A stretch of 64,000 nt of DNA, from NCBI GenBank assembly GCA_016237705.1, contig CP066204.1, positions 434,001 to 498,000 on the forward strand. Reading direction: 5' to 3'. The notes beneath the pieces were generated by a model. The model was not told the origin of the DNA. It made no database searches and saw nothing but the letters and a program-made list of their open reading frames with translations. Position numbers and translations under genes: made by a program. Positions 48,954-59,150 of the stretch are shown piece after piece (the stretch's first letter is position 1; every line of letters begins with the position of its first letter). This DNA is from Aerococcaceae bacterium zg-252. Its GTDB lineage: Bacteria > Bacillota > Bacilli > Lactobacillales > Aerococcaceae.

Positions 48954-49047
48954 ACGACTATTGAAATATGAACAGACAACAGAGTGTGATTGAATTTATG
49001 CACTCAATGAAGTTTGTGAGAACGAATGAATAAAGGGGTAAAAAAAT

Positions 49048-49554
49048 ATGTTTGGATTTTTTAAAAAGAAAAAAGAAGAAGCACAACCAGAAGTAAAAGA
49101 AGTTGTATTATACGCACCAGCTGACGGTGAATTAATTAATATTGAAAATGTAAATGATGTTGTGTTCGCACAAAAAATGATGGGTGACGGTTTTGCTGTT
49201 GTGCCAGCAAATGGTACGATTACATCACCAGTTGCAGGTACTATTGTCAATGTATTTCCAACACAACATGCGATTGGTTTCAAAGCTGGAGCATTAGAAG
49301 TATTATTACATATGGGAATTGATACTGTTGCGTTAAATGGTGGGCCATTTGATACAGTTGTATCTGAAAATCAAACAGTAACTGAAACAACAACAGTTTC
49401 TAATGTTGATTTAGCAGCTTTAGAAGCTGAAGGTAAGGACAATGCAATGATTGTTATCTTTACAAATGGTATTGATGTTATTGATTCATTTGAATTAACA
49501 GCATCAGGTACTGTAACAAAAGGTCAAGTTATTGGTAAAATTGTCTTAAAATAA
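49048..49554 (+). CDS. PTS glucose-type EIIA component
   Basis: A 168-residue stand-alone EIIA-Glc domain that accepts phosphate from HPr and passes it to an EIIB. It shows YAPADGELINIENVNDVVFAQKMMGDG, the auxiliary His in FPTQHAIGF, and the phosphorylated His in EVLLHMGIDTVALNG. The N-terminal FGFFKKKKEEAQ is a basic start typical of free IIA proteins. No EIIBC is adjacent. AAAGGGG lies upstream. Confidence 0.93.
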   Translation: MFGFFKKKKEEAQPEVKEVVLYAPADGELINIENVNDVVFAQKMMGDGFAVVPANGTITSPVAGTIVNVFPTQHAIGFKAGALEVLLHMGIDTVALNGGPFDTVVSENQTVTETTTVSNVDLAALEAEGKDNAMIVIFTNGIDVIDSFELTASGTVTKGQVIGKIVLK

Positions 49555-49556
49555 TT

Positions 49557-49599
49557 GGTGTGAGCTAAGGTGAAGTAGTCTGAGCGAGCATGAATAAAA
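49557..49599 (+). repeat. Probable R-element remnant after the EIIA gene
   Basis: GGTGTGAGC, GGTGAAGTAG and GAGCGAGCATGAATAAAA follow in the same order as in the deleted copy at 61152-61212. No helix remains. Confidence 0.4.
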
Positions 49600-49602
49600 T
49601 AA

Positions 49603-49645
49603 GGCACCGAAATTTTCGTTTTTCAAACGGAAGTTTCGGTGTTTT
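49603..49645 (+). terminator. Terminator after the EIIA gene
   Basis: CACCGAAA and TTTCGTTT pair with AAACGGAAG and TTTCGGTG, followed by TTTT. Confidence 0.85.
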
Positions 49646-49825
49646 GCTGTTTTATGGGATTGAAAAAGTATAAAAGTGTGGGCGATAATAAAAAATTGTA
49701 TTGTCTGAACAAATAGGGTAAAATCAATTTTATTGATAGGATAAGAAATTAATAGCGTAAGCAATAAGTTTTGTCTGCTTTGAATAGATGACTATCAATA
49801 TGCATTAATTAGGAGAGTGACTTTT

Positions 49826-50758
49826 TTGAAAAATATTCGCACAGAAGTGGCTAATACATTAGGGTTGAAATATAATCAAGAATCGACAATTATCTATGGT
49901 CAGCAAAATGGTTTTACGGTTGCGTTAAAAATGGGAGAGGGCAAGAAAAATGGTCTGTCTACTTTAATTGTGTCCATTCAAAAAGATGGGCAACCGATAA
50001 CTAAAGCGTTAAGTGAAGAATTAAAGAATTTAACTAAAGAAATTTCTGCTGTAACTTGTGATACATATAAAACGAACATTACAATCAAACAAGGAATGAC
50101 AAAAAATAAAACAAAAGAAAATGTTTTAATTGTATTTCCTTTAGTGATGCAATTTTTACAAAAGCATCAATTTGTAAACTGTTCTGAAATAGATGTAAAT
50201 CAAACAGAAACTTCTGTTTATATCGTTCAAAATGTTATTCAGTTATTGAATCAAGAAGAGTTTAATCAAATTTACTCGGATATTGACCGTCAAAAACAAG
50301 AGCGTGAAAGTAAAAAAGAGAGTCGTTTATTAGGTATTATTGGAGCATTTTTAGGCTCTTTAATTGGTGCGGCAGTGATTATCATTATTGGACAGTTGGG
50401 ATATGTTTCAGTCATTGGTGGGCTAGTTATCGGTTTTGCAACGGTGAAAGGTTATGAATTGTTAGCAAAACGTTTCTCATGGTTCGGAGTTTTTGTGAGT
50501 TTTTTAATGGCACTTATCATGGTATATATTGCTTATAAAATTGATTGGGCAATATCAATTGCACGTCAAGTGGAGGCAAATTTCTTTGATGTCTATCAAA
50601 ATATTCCGGTTTTGCTAGACAATGAATATATTGATGCAACATTCTATGCTACTGAATTAGCAAAATTATTCATGTATTCATTGGTTGGAATTATTACTTC
50701 GATTTATTATACTTTTAGAGAGTATAAGCAGAAATTTGATGTACAAAAATTGGATTAA
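49826..50758 (+). CDS. Membrane protein of unknown function
   Basis: A 310-residue protein. Residues 1-155 are soluble and mixed alpha/beta; a charged linker (RQKQERESKKESRLL) leads into about four membrane segments (LGIIGAFLGSLIGAAVIIII; VIGGLVIGFATVKGYELLA; FGVFVSFLMALIMVYIAYK; LFMYSLVGIITSIYYTF). The start is taken as TTG 49826, with AGGAGAG upstream at good spacing; a GTG at 49817 overlaps that site. I recognise no family. It has its own terminator and stands alone between the EIIA and DUF1846 genes. Confidence 0.7.
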   Translation: MKNIRTEVANTLGLKYNQESTIIYGQQNGFTVALKMGEGKKNGLSTLIVSIQKDGQPITKALSEELKNLTKEISAVTCDTYKTNITIKQGMTKNKTKENVLIVFPLVMQFLQKHQFVNCSEIDVNQTETSVYIVQNVIQLLNQEEFNQIYSDIDRQKQERESKKESRLLGIIGAFLGSLIGAAVIIIIGQLGYVSVIGGLVIGFATVKGYELLAKRFSWFGVFVSFLMALIMVYIAYKIDWAISIARQVEANFFDVYQNIPVLLDNEYIDATFYATELAKLFMYSLVGIITSIYYTFREYKQKFDVQKLD

Positions 50759-50765
50759 AAATAAA

Positions 50766-50803
50766 ACAGAGCGTCATCAGTCGATGTGGCTCTGTTTTTT
50801 TGT
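50766..50803. terminator. Terminator between the membrane protein and DUF1846 genes
   Basis: AACAGAGC pairs with GCTCTGTT, followed by a seven-T run; A-rich on the left, so it could act in both directions. Confidence 0.85.
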
Positions 50804-50852
50804 AGTGTGACGATTAAGTTTTGTGCACTGTATGTATTATTAATAAAATATA

Positions 50853-52337
50853 TTACCCACCATAATACAATTGGTCATTCGCAAACTCTGGGTCGCTGGT
50901 AATCATGATACCTAAATTACGATATGCTTCGTCATCTGCTTTAGTAGCAATGACAGTGCTATGAGCTTGTAGGTGACGTAGCATTGGCAACTGTTTCAGT
51001 GCTGCTGATGCAGACGGATTGGTTACGGCAGACATACTTAAAGCAATTAATACTTCAGTCGTGTTTAATACATGATGTCTACGCTGTAATACCCCAGTAT
51101 TTAGTTGGTCGATTGCTTCTAAAATCATAGGTGCTAACAGATGTAAATCATCGCTAATATGTGCTAAACGTTTAATACTATTTAATACACAAGCAGCTGA
51201 GGCACTCATAATGTCACTATGTTTACCTGTTACAATCGTACCGTCAGGTAGTGCTAAGGCGACAACTGGAACACTATCTTTTAAGGATTTTTCACGAGCA
51301 GCTTGTACGACTGGACGGTCATTAGTTGAAAGTCCCATTTCATCCATAATTAATTTACTGCGTTGAGCTGTTTCAACGGTGACAAGTCCTTTTTTATATT
51401 CAGTTTGAGATGTTAGGTAGCGACGAATAATTTCTTGTTTTGCAGCTTCTTGTACGATATTATCATCAGTAATCGCAAATCCAACACGATTGACCCCCAT
51501 ATCTGTCGGTGAAAAATAAGGGACATCGGTTTGACTAATCTTGGTTAAGATACGACGTAAGAGTGGAAATGCTTCAATATCTCGGTTATAGTTAACCGTT
51601 GTAACTCCATATTTTTCCAAATGGAAAGTATCAATCATATTAACATCTTCTAAATCGGCTGTTGCAGCCTCGTATGCGATGTTAACAGGATGTTTTAGTG
51701 GTAAGTTCCATACTGGGAAAGTCTCGAATTTTGCATAACCAGCTGTGCGTCCTTGTTGAACTTCATGATAAAGCTGACTCAAGCAAGTACCGAGTTTACC
51801 ACTATTTGGGCCAGGGGCTGTCACGACAACTAATGGTTTTGTTGTTGGGATGTATGTATTTTTACCATATCCCTCTTCACTCACAATGGTATCAACGTCC
51901 ATTGGATAACCTTGTGTATTCCCATGCGTAAAGACTTTTAACCCTCTGCGTTCTAATGTTGTTTTTAATTGTTGTGCTGCAGATTGTCCATTGTAACGTG
52001 TAATGACCACACTATTAACTGTCAAATCCCAATGACGTAAATCATCAATCATTCGCAAAACATCTTGGTCGTAAGTAATACCTAAATCACTACGAACTTT
52101 TTTGTTTTCGACATCACCAGCATAAATACAAATAATAATTTCGGCTTGGTCTTTTAAGCGTGCTAATAATTTGATTTTTCCGTCAGGGTCAAAACCAGGT
52201 AAGACACGCATTGCATGGAAGTCACCCATTAATTTACCACCAAACTCTAGGTACAGTTTGTCATATTGTGCCACTCGTTCTTTTATATATTGGCTCTGTT
52301 CATCGAGGTATTTTTCACTATCAAATCCAATTTGCAT
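50853..52337 (-). CDS. DUF1846 family protein
   Basis: A 494-residue soluble protein conserved in Firmicutes. [20 protein letters not shown] is its normal N-terminus. It has nucleotide-binding-like [20 protein letters not shown] and [16 protein letters not shown]. Structures of the family show ATPase-like and Rossmann-type domains, but the function is not known. The ATG at 52337 (AAGGTGG upstream) is preferred over the start of the longer frame at 52367, which lacks a site. Confidence 0.9.
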   Translation of the reverse strand: MQIGFDSEKYLDEQSQYIKERVAQYDKLYLEFGGKLMGDFHAMRVLPGFDPDGKIKLLARLKDQAEIIICIYAGDVENKKVRSDLGITYDQDVLRMIDDLRHWDLTVNSVVITRYNGQSAAQQLKTTLERRGLKVFTHGNTQGYPMDVDTIVSEEGYGKNTYIPTTKPLVVVTAPGPNSGKLGTCLSQLYHEVQQGRTAGYAKFETFPVWNLPLKHPVNIAYEAATADLEDVNMIDTFHLEKYGVTTVNYNRDIEAFPLLRRILTKISQTDVPYFSPTDMGVNRVGFAITDDNIVQEAAKQEIIRRYLTSQTEYKKGLVTVETAQRSKLIMDEMGLSTNDRPVVQAAREKSLKDSVPVVALALPDGTIVTGKHSDIMSASAACVLNSIKRLAHISDDLHLLAPMILEAIDQLNTGVLQRRHHVLNTTEVLIALSMSAVTNPSASAALKQLPMLRHLQAHSTVIATKADDEAYRNLGIMITSDPEFANDQLYYGG

Positions 52338-52593
52338 TAAAATCCACCTTTCAACTTCGTTTTTCAATACATGCTATTGTATCAAAAATATTCTAGGAAA
52401 AAAGGACTTTTGATAAAGTTTTTGCGAAAGGAAAAAAGATTCGGAATTTTGATTGAAATATGGTATTATAATGCTGAACCCCCTGAATGAGTTAGAGGAT
52501 ATTGGAGTGTTGTTTAGCTCAATTCATTTATAAATGTGATTGCAACGTATATTATTTTCTGTTAAACTAAGGAAAATCTTATTTTTAATAAAA

Positions 52594-52690
52594 TAGAGTG
52601 TGACAATGAGTGTTCTGAAATGAACCACTGGAGAAACGCACATAGGCGGCTTTTGAAGTGGAGATATTTCAACGAGTTGGAACCAGAATA
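52594..52690 (+). repeat. R-element copy 7 (shortened), in the valS leader region
   Basis: It begins TAGAGTGTGACA and ends GTTGGAACCAGAATA, with GAAATGAACCACTGGAGAAA and TTTTGAAGTGGA. GAAAT (52617-52621) still pairs with ATTTC (52666-52670). The inner arms are partly deleted. The T-box starts within a few bases of its end. A possible -10 (TATAAT, 52467-52472) lies upstream, so the element may be transcribed in the valS leader. Confidence 0.85.
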
Positions 52691-52691
52691 T

Positions 52692-52936
52692 TGATGACGA
52701 TGAAGAGAAGAGTAATTTGCGAATTTGTCAGAGAGAAAACAGTTGGTGAAAGTTTTCAAAGCAAATGAAGGTAGCTTGGAGTTTGGCGTGCCAACGGTTA
52801 TTTAACTTAGTAGTGCGACACGGAGATCCACTTCGATAACAAGGCAATGAGTGAAGTGTTTAAACACTTCAAAATTTAGGTGGTACCACGTTAATTGACG
52901 TCCTATGTAGTAACATACATGGGGCGTTTTATTTTG
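52692..52936 (+). ncRNA. T-box riboswitch for valS
   Basis: The core AGGTGGTACCACG (52878-52890) is followed by a terminator (CGTCCTATGTA with TACATGGGGCG, then TTTTATTTT). The 5' part has the GAAGAGAAGAGTAATTT start of a Stem I. A GTA (Val) triplet in GAAGGTAGC (about 52770) is a candidate specifier. It responds to uncharged tRNA-Val. Confidence 0.9.
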
Positions 52937-52948
52937 TTAGAAAAAGTA

Positions 52949-52966
52949 TAGTGCGAGCGAGCCAAA
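52949..52966 (+). repeat. R-element 5' end remnant before valS
   Basis: TATAGTGCGAGCGAGCC matches the 5' end of the elements only. It lies between the T-box terminator and the valS ribosome binding site. Confidence 0.5.
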
Positions 52967-52981
52967 AATGGAGGTAGAAAA

Positions 52982-55615
52982 ATGAAAAAAGAAATGTCAA
53001 CTAAATATCAACCACAAGAGGTTGAGGCAGGGAAATATCAACAATGGGTAGACTCAGGCGTTTTCAAACCGAGTGAAGACCCAAATGCAGAGCCATATTC
53101 AATTGTTATCCCACCACCAAATGTTACTGGTAAATTGCATCTAGGACATGCTTGGGATGTTACTTTACAAGATATGATTATCCGTCAAAAACGTATGCAA
53201 GGATTTGATACTTTATGGTTGCCAGGTATGGATCATGCCGGTATTGCGACACAAGCAAAAGTTGAAGAAAAATTAGCCAAAGAAGGCATTTCACGTCATG
53301 ATTTAGGTCGTGAAAAATTTGTAGAACAAGTATGGGCATGGAAAGAAGAGTATGCTGCTACGATTCGTGAACAATGGGGTAAAATGGGGGTATCTGTCGA
53401 TTATTCTCGTGAACGTTTTACACTAGATGAGGGTCTGAATAAAGCAGTTAATAAAGTATTTGTTCAATTATATGAAAAAGGCTTAATTTATCGTGGTGAA
53501 TATATTATCAATTGGGATCCAAAAGCACAAACAGCTTTATCGGATATTGAAGTTATCCACAAAGAAATTGAGGGGGCATTTTATCATATTCATTATCCGA
53601 TTGTGGGAAGTGATGAAAAATTAGAAATTGCGACAACACGTCCGGAAACAATGTTAGGTGATACGGCAGTAGTGGTGAACCCTAATGATGAACGTTACAG
53701 CCATTTAATCGGTAAAACGGTAATGTTACCATTAATGAATCGTGAAATTCCAATTATCGCTGATGAATATGTTGATATTGAATTTGGTACAGGTGCGATG
53801 AAAGTGACACCGGCTCACGACCCGAATGACTTTGAGTTAGGAAATCGCCACGACTTGCTACGAATTAATGTCATGAATTTAGACGGTTCGATGAATCACT
53901 TAGCTGGTAAATACGAGGGCTTGGACAGATTTGTTGCACGTAAACAAATTATTAAAGATTTAGAGACATTAGGCTTATTGGTGAAAATTGAATCGCATGC
54001 ACATAGTGTGGGGCATTCTGAACGTAGTGGAGCCGTAGTGGAACCATTATTATCAACTCAATGGTTTGTTAAAATGGCACCATTAGCACAACGTGCTATT
54101 GACAATCAATCAAGTGATGATGCAGTAGAATTTTTCCCACCACGCTTTAACCAAACCTTTATGGGTTGGATGGAAAATGTTCATGATTGGGTTATTTCAC
54201 GTCAATTATGGTGGGGTCATCAAATTCCGGCTTGGTATCATAATCAAACAGGTGAAATTTATGTCGGCGAAGTAGCACCAGCAGATGAAGAAAATTGGAC
54301 ACGTGATAAAGATGTACTCGATACATGGTTCTCAAGTGCATTATGGCCATTTTCAACAATGGGTTGGCCAGAAGATACAAAAGATTTTGAGCGTTACTTC
54401 CCAACTTCTACATTGGTAACTGGATATGACATTATCTTCTTCTGGGTAAGTCGTATGATTTTCCAAAGTTTAGAATTTACTGAACGTCGTCCATTCCAAA
54501 ATGTATTGATACATGGTTTAATTCGTGATGCTCAAGGACGTAAAATGTCGAAATCACTAGGTAATGGGATTGACCCTATGGATGTTATCGACGAATTTGG
54601 TGTAGATGCTTTACGTTGGTTCTTAGCAAATGGTTCTGCTCCAGGACAAGATGTACGTTATAGCGAAGAAAAATTAAGTGCAGCTTGGAACTTTATTAAT
54701 AAAATTTGGAATGCAAGTCGTTTTGCCTTAATGAATGTTGGTGATATGACGATTGAAGATATTCATATCGGTGAAGATTTAACTTTAGCTGACCGTTGGA
54801 TTTTAGCTCGTTTACAAGAAACGATTGCAGATGTGACACGTCTGTTTGATAAATTCGAGTTTGGTGAAGCGGGTCGTACTTTGTACCACTTTATTTGGGA
54901 TGATTTCTGTGATTGGTATATCGAAATGACGAAAGAACAATTACAAGATAAGACGGCAGATAATACGACAACGAAATCAGTATTGGTACATGTATTAGAT
55001 CAATTTTTACGTCTATTACATCCAATTATGCCATTTGTGACAGAAGAAATTTGGCAACAAATTGCTCCTGAAAATGCGTCAATTGTGGTTGCTGATTATC
55101 CAGTGGTGAATGATGCGTATATTGATGCTATTTCAGAACAAGAAATGGAACAAGTAATGGAAGTAATTCGTGTAGTGCGTATGATTCGTAATGAAATGAA
55201 TACTCCATTATCAAAAGCAGTTGATTTATTTGTTAAAGCAAATGATGAAGCAACGGTTGAATTATTAGTGAAAAATCGTCATTATATTGAACGTTTCTGT
55301 AATCCAGCACAATTAGAAATCGCAACGAATCCGTCAGCACCAGAGGAAGTTGTTTCTCAAACAGTTGCCTTTGCACAAATTTTAATGCCACTGGCTGGTT
55401 TGATTAAAGTAGAAGATGAAATTAAACGTTTGGAAGCTCAAGTTGAAAAATTAGAAAACGAAGTGAGTCGTGTTGTGAATAAATTGAGCAATGAAAAATT
55501 CGTAGCGAAAGCACCAGAAGCAGTTGTAGCTCAAGAACGTGCAAAACAAGCAGAATACGAGCAACAGTTAGTAGCTGTCCGTGAACGTATGGTACAATTG
55601 GCAAAATTAGCTTAA
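52982..55615 (+). CDS. valS: Valyl-tRNA synthetase
   Basis: An 877-residue class I synthetase charging tRNA-Val. It shows the HIGH box in [21 protein letters not shown], a CP1 editing domain ([17 protein letters not shown] through [15 protein letters not shown]), the KMSKS box in [14 protein letters not shown], and a C-terminal coiled-coil (about 815-877). The length is standard. Transcription is controlled by the T-box upstream. Confidence 0.98.
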   Translation: MKKEMSTKYQPQEVEAGKYQQWVDSGVFKPSEDPNAEPYSIVIPPPNVTGKLHLGHAWDVTLQDMIIRQKRMQGFDTLWLPGMDHAGIATQAKVEEKLAKEGISRHDLGREKFVEQVWAWKEEYAATIREQWGKMGVSVDYSRERFTLDEGLNKAVNKVFVQLYEKGLIYRGEYIINWDPKAQTALSDIEVIHKEIEGAFYHIHYPIVGSDEKLEIATTRPETMLGDTAVVVNPNDERYSHLIGKTVMLPLMNREIPIIADEYVDIEFGTGAMKVTPAHDPNDFELGNRHDLLRINVMNLDGSMNHLAGKYEGLDRFVARKQIIKDLETLGLLVKIESHAHSVGHSERSGAVVEPLLSTQWFVKMAPLAQRAIDNQSSDDAVEFFPPRFNQTFMGWMENVHDWVISRQLWWGHQIPAWYHNQTGEIYVGEVAPADEENWTRDKDVLDTWFSSALWPFSTMGWPEDTKDFERYFPTSTLVTGYDIIFFWVSRMIFQSLEFTERRPFQNVLIHGLIRDAQGRKMSKSLGNGIDPMDVIDEFGVDALRWFLANGSAPGQDVRYSEEKLSAAWNFINKIWNASRFALMNVGDMTIEDIHIGEDLTLADRWILARLQETIADVTRLFDKFEFGEAGRTLYHFIWDDFCDWYIEMTKEQLQDKTADNTTTKSVLVHVLDQFLRLLHPIMPFVTEEIWQQIAPENASIVVADYPVVNDAYIDAISEQEMEQVMEVIRVVRMIRNEMNTPLSKAVDLFVKANDEATVELLVKNRHYIERFCNPAQLEIATNPSAPEEVVSQTVAFAQILMPLAGLIKVEDEIKRLEAQVEKLENEVSRVVNKLSNEKFVAKAPEAVVAQERAKQAEYEQQLVAVRERMVQLAKLA

Positions 55616-55633
55616 CATAGCATGTGAGTGATT

Positions 55634-55661
55634 AAGGGGGGCGTCAATGTCCTCCTTTTTT
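55634..55661 (+). terminator. Terminator after valS
   Basis: AAGGGGG pairs with CCTCCTT, with mismatches, followed by T6. Confidence 0.65.
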
Positions 55662-55684
55662 CAAATAGAAATAGAGGATAAAAC

Positions 55685-56134
55685 ATGAATGAAACAGTAA
55701 AATTATATAATATGTGCATGGTGTGCGATGATAGTCGCATTTTAGTACAAGACCGAAAAAAATCATCGTGGTCAGGTATTGTCTTTCCAGGTGGTAAGGT
55801 AGAGCCGAGAGAATCTTTTGTACGTTCTACTATACGAGAAATAAAGGAAGAAACAGGACTGACAATTTGGAATTTAGAATTATGTGGTGTGAAGCAGTGG
55901 TATGATACTGCAAAGAATATTCGCAATGTGGTTCTGTTATATAAGACAAATCAATTTGAGGGTGAGTTAAAATCATCAGCAGAGGGTGATGTATTTTGGA
56001 TTGAACGAGATACGATTGATAATTATGTAACGGCTGAAAATTTCAAAGAGATGCTCGCTATTTTTGAAGGGAATGAGTGGTCGGAGCATTATTATGATGA
56101 TGCGGACGGTGAATGGGTTAGTCGCTATTATTAA
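55685..56134 (+). CDS. Nudix hydrolase (MutT-like)
   Basis: A 149-residue hydrolase with an exact Nudix box GGKVEPRESFVRSTIREIKEETGL split as Gx5Ex7REUxEExGU (about residues 37-59). The family hydrolyses nucleoside diphosphates linked to another moiety, often oxidised dNTPs. The N-terminal MCMVCDDSRILVQDR resembles the 8-oxo-dGTP diphosphatase group of lactic bacteria. The substrate is not proven. AGAGGAT precedes the ATG. Confidence 0.88.
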   Translation: MNETVKLYNMCMVCDDSRILVQDRKKSSWSGIVFPGGKVEPRESFVRSTIREIKEETGLTIWNLELCGVKQWYDTAKNIRNVVLLYKTNQFEGELKSSAEGDVFWIERDTIDNYVTAENFKEMLAIFEGNEWSEHYYDDADGEWVSRYY

Positions 56135-56147
56135 TGAGGCAGAAAAT

Positions 56148-56193
56148 AAATACCGATAAAAAGCTAGTTATATTAGTTTTATCGGTATTTTTG
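56148..56193 (+). terminator. Terminator after the Nudix gene
   Basis: AAATACCGATAAAA pairs perfectly with TTTTATCGGTATTT, followed by TT. Confidence 0.88.
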
Positions 56194-56443
56194 TGCATTT
56201 TAGCAATAGAACAATATTACACTTTGCGAAAAAACTCCCTATATAGGCATAATAGAATCGTTTTAAAGAACTGAAAACGCTATTTTGTAATGGTTCTTAT
56301 GTTTTTTAAAATACAGAAAATTGTGAAAAGATGTGTTATGATTATCGTGTATTTTCTGAATGAATAGGATGCATTGTAAGCAAGGAATAGTAACAATGTA
56401 ATCCTAATGTGCGTTGAATCAAAAATTGATAAGAGGTTGAAAA
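56194..56443 (+). other. Leader region of the siderophore importer operon
   Basis: No gene is seen. CTGAAAACGCTATTTT near 56272 is cre-like but imperfect. TTATGATTATCG near 56336 only weakly resembles a Fur box. An imperfect hairpin (AGGAT and CATTGT with ACAATG and ATCCT, about 56368-56405) lies in the leader. No firm promoter could be fixed. Confidence 0.4.
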
Positions 56444-57400
56444 ATGAAACCCATTTATTTATGGTTATGCTTACTTATAATGATTGTCACCTCAATATTG
56501 ACAGGGGCCCAACCGCTTGAATGGAATACGAATGGGCAATTAACAGAGCTATCGTGGAAAGTGTTATGGTATTCACGTATTCCACGTACCATTAGCATTG
56601 TGTTAGCGGGAAGTAGTATGAGTGTCGCTGGTATGTTAATGCAAGCTATCTCGCAAAATCGTTTTGCTGCCCCCTCGACGGTGGGGACCATTGAATCAGC
56701 AAAATTTGGGCTATTGATGAGTTTATGGATATTTCCACAAGTGACTCTGCAACAAAAATTAATGAGTTCGTTTATTTTTGCAGTATTGCTGACAGGATTA
56801 TTCTTTTTCGTTTTAGTAAAAATTAAAGTAAAACAAGTTTGGACGATTCCATTATTTGGTATGATTTACGGACAAATCATCGGCTCAATTGCATCTGCTA
56901 TTGCGTATCGGTTTGATTTAGTCCAAAGCATGAGTTCATGGCAGCAAGGAAATTTTTCACTAATTCAAGTAGGGTCGTATGAATGGTTATGGCTGACATT
57001 AATTTTATTATCGCTTATTTGGGTGTTAAGACGTCCATTGACGATTATGCAATTAGGGGAAGTAGCGAGCCTTAATCTAGGTATTGCGTATCAGCGAATG
57101 AAATGGCTTGTCATTGCAGGCGTCTGCTTGATTTGTGCAGTGAATGTAATGATTGTCGGGACTTTACCTTTTATCGGTGTCATTATTCCAAATCTAGTTC
57201 GCATGACTTTTTCTGATTCGATGCAACAATCGTTACCGATAGTGATGTTGTCAGGGAGTTTATTTGTACTTATCTGTGATATTTTAGCCCGCACATTGAT
57301 TGCACCTTATGAATTGCCAGTAAGTCTGCTCATTACCTTTATTGGTGGCATCTTCTTTTTAAGTATGTTGTTTTCAAGGAGAGGGGCGACGAGTGCATGA
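56444..57400 (+). CDS. Iron-siderophore ABC transporter permease 1 (FecCD family, YclN-like)
   Basis: A 318-residue permease with about nine to ten membrane segments. Typical FecCD parts are WYSRIPRTISIVLAGSSMSVAGMLMQAISQNRFAAPSTVG split across residues 42-81 and TLPFIGVIIPNLVRM. The gene order permease-permease-ATPase-binding protein matches yclNOPQ (petrobactin-type catecholate siderophores). Its stop overlaps permease 2 by four bases. AGAGG lies upstream of the ATG. Confidence 0.9.
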   Translation: MKPIYLWLCLLIMIVTSILTGAQPLEWNTNGQLTELSWKVLWYSRIPRTISIVLAGSSMSVAGMLMQAISQNRFAAPSTVGTIESAKFGLLMSLWIFPQVTLQQKLMSSFIFAVLLTGLFFFVLVKIKVKQVWTIPLFGMIYGQIIGSIASAIAYRFDLVQSMSSWQQGNFSLIQVGSYEWLWLTLILLSLIWVLRRPLTIMQLGEVASLNLGIAYQRMKWLVIAGVCLICAVNVMIVGTLPFIGVIIPNLVRMTFSDSMQQSLPIVMLSGSLFVLICDILARTLIAPYELPVSLLITFIGGIFFLSMLFSRRGATSA

Positions 57401-58365
57401 AACATAAATATTTATGGTTGTTAGTACTTTTGTTGGTAGTCGTGATGATGACCTATCTTGGCTGGGATATTTTTATGTTATCGCCTTATATTCAAGTTTC
57501 ACGATTGACGAAATTGTGGGGCTATTTATTAGTGGCGGCACTGGTGATACCGAGTACGATTGTGTTTCAAACGGTTATTCAAAGTCGATACTTATCGCCT
57601 GGAATATTAGGAATTGATGCCGTATATGTTTTGATTCAATCGATTTATTATTTTATCGGTAAGCGATTGTTTGGCGAGCTAACACCAAATTCAATAACAG
57701 GATACTTTTTTCAAATCAGTTGTCTAATGTACTTTTTTGTGTTGACGCTCAAAATGACGAAAATTGATTGGCGTGTACAACAACAAGAAATATTATGGCT
57801 GATGACAGGTATGATTTTGAGTTCGGTTTTACGGCAGTTGAGTACTTTTTTTCAAATATTAATGGATCCTAATGAATATTTAAAGTTGCAGCGACATTTG
57901 TTTCCCACCTTTCAAGGCTTATCTCAATCGCTACTATGGGTAGCAACTGTTGTGGCAGTGATAGGGCTTTGGTATTTTTATCATCAGCGTTTTGTATTAG
58001 ATGTCTATCATTTGGGGCGTGAAACAGCATTATCATTAGGTGTAGATATTAGTCGTAAAACACCACGTTTGTTAAGTATGGTCGTTTTAATGATAGGAAC
58101 AGCTACTGCATTAGTAGGGCCACTATTATTTTTAGGGTTTATGATTGCGAATATTGCGTATATGCTTGCTGATAGTCATCATCATACACAACGAATATTG
58201 ACAGGTATTTTATTGGGAAGTCTTTTTATTGTCGGTGGTCAGTGTTTGGTTGAACGAGTGTTTAATAATCAATATACATTAAACCTTATAGTTGAAGGAG
58301 TCGGAGGAATATTGTTCTTTATTTTATTATGGCGTAAAGCGGGTGAAACATTTGCTAATCACTAA
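57397..58365 (+). CDS. Iron-siderophore ABC transporter permease 2 (FecCD family, YclO-like)
   Basis: A 322-residue permease with about nine membrane segments, including VAALVIPSTIVFQTVIQSRYLSPGILGID split over residues 45-75 and VGPLLFLGFMIANIAYML. It overlaps permease 1 by ATGA and the ATPase gene start by 14 bases, so the operon is tightly coupled. It pairs with permease 1 to form the channel. Confidence 0.9.
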   Translation: MKHKYLWLLVLLLVVVMMTYLGWDIFMLSPYIQVSRLTKLWGYLLVAALVIPSTIVFQTVIQSRYLSPGILGIDAVYVLIQSIYYFIGKRLFGELTPNSITGYFFQISCLMYFFVLTLKMTKIDWRVQQQEILWLMTGMILSSVLRQLSTFFQILMDPNEYLKLQRHLFPTFQGLSQSLLWVATVVAVIGLWYFYHQRFVLDVYHLGRETALSLGVDISRKTPRLLSMVVLMIGTATALVGPLLFLGFMIANIAYMLADSHHHTQRILTGILLGSLFIVGGQCLVERVFNNQYTLNLIVEGVGGILFFILLWRKAGETFANH

Positions 58366-59122
58366 TCTTTCAAAGAAATTTTTCCATGGGAAAAAGACAC
58401 AGACAGTGTTAGATGATATTGAGTTGGAAATTCCTAAAGGGCAGTTAACTGCTATCATTGGACCTAATGGAGCTGGTAAATCGACCTTATTAAATATTAT
58501 GAGCCGATTAGAGTCAGCAGATGCAGGAACGATTACTTTAGACCAACGAGCTTTAACCGATTGGACACGTGATTCTTTTGCAAAACGAGTAACGATTTTA
58601 AGACAATCACAACATTTTGATGTGAAATTGACGGTACGTGAATTTGTGGAATTTGGTAGGTATCCCTACTCAAAAGGACGATTAACTGAGCAAGATCATC
58701 AAAAAGTAGCAGAATGCTTAGCGTATTTGAATTTGGAACAAATGAGTCACCGTTTTATTGATGAATTGTCAGGTGGACAAAGACAGCGAGTATTACTGGC
58801 AATGATTATGGCACAAGATACGGAATTTATATTATTAGATGAGCCGTTGAATAATTTGGATATTAGTCAGACGATTCATTTGATGAATTTATTGAAAAAA
58901 TTAGTTGCCCAATATGATAAACGTATTGTTATGATTGTGCATGATATTAATATTGCAGCTCAATTTGCGGATTATGTTGTTGCGATGAAAGAGGGCAAAA
59001 TTTGTGCACAAGGGGGTGTTAGTCAGATGATGACGCCGGAAATATTAGAGCCACTGTATAATATTAAGGTAGAACGCATCGAACACAATGGATTTCCAAT
59101 TATTAATTTTTATGAAGAATAA
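58352..59122 (+). CDS. Iron-siderophore ABC transporter ATP-binding protein (YclP-like)
   Basis: A 256-residue ATPase. Walker A is GPNGAGKST, the signature LSGGQRQRVLLAMIMAQ, Walker B ILLDEPLNNLD, and the switch His is in MIVHDINIAAQFADY. The start is uncertain: TTG at 58352 has GGGTGA 5 bases upstream and gives the family-like start MLITNLSKKFF; GTG at 58343 is the alternative. The longer frame from 58292 runs deep into permease 2 and is unlikely. Confidence 0.92.
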   Translation: MLITNLSKKFFHGKKTQTVLDDIELEIPKGQLTAIIGPNGAGKSTLLNIMSRLESADAGTITLDQRALTDWTRDSFAKRVTILRQSQHFDVKLTVREFVEFGRYPYSKGRLTEQDHQKVAECLAYLNLEQMSHRFIDELSGGQRQRVLLAMIMAQDTEFILLDEPLNNLDISQTIHLMNLLKKLVAQYDKRIVMIVHDINIAAQFADYVVAMKEGKICAQGGVSQMMTPEILEPLYNIKVERIEHNGFPIINFYEE

Positions 59123-59150
59123 CTAGAAAAAGTAAAGGAGTAAATAGAAA

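Noticed and set aside
48985-49040. R-element copy upstream of the EIIA gene
   Set aside because: Only AGAGTGTGA and GAACGAATGAATAAA resemble the element; the middle motifs and helices are missing.
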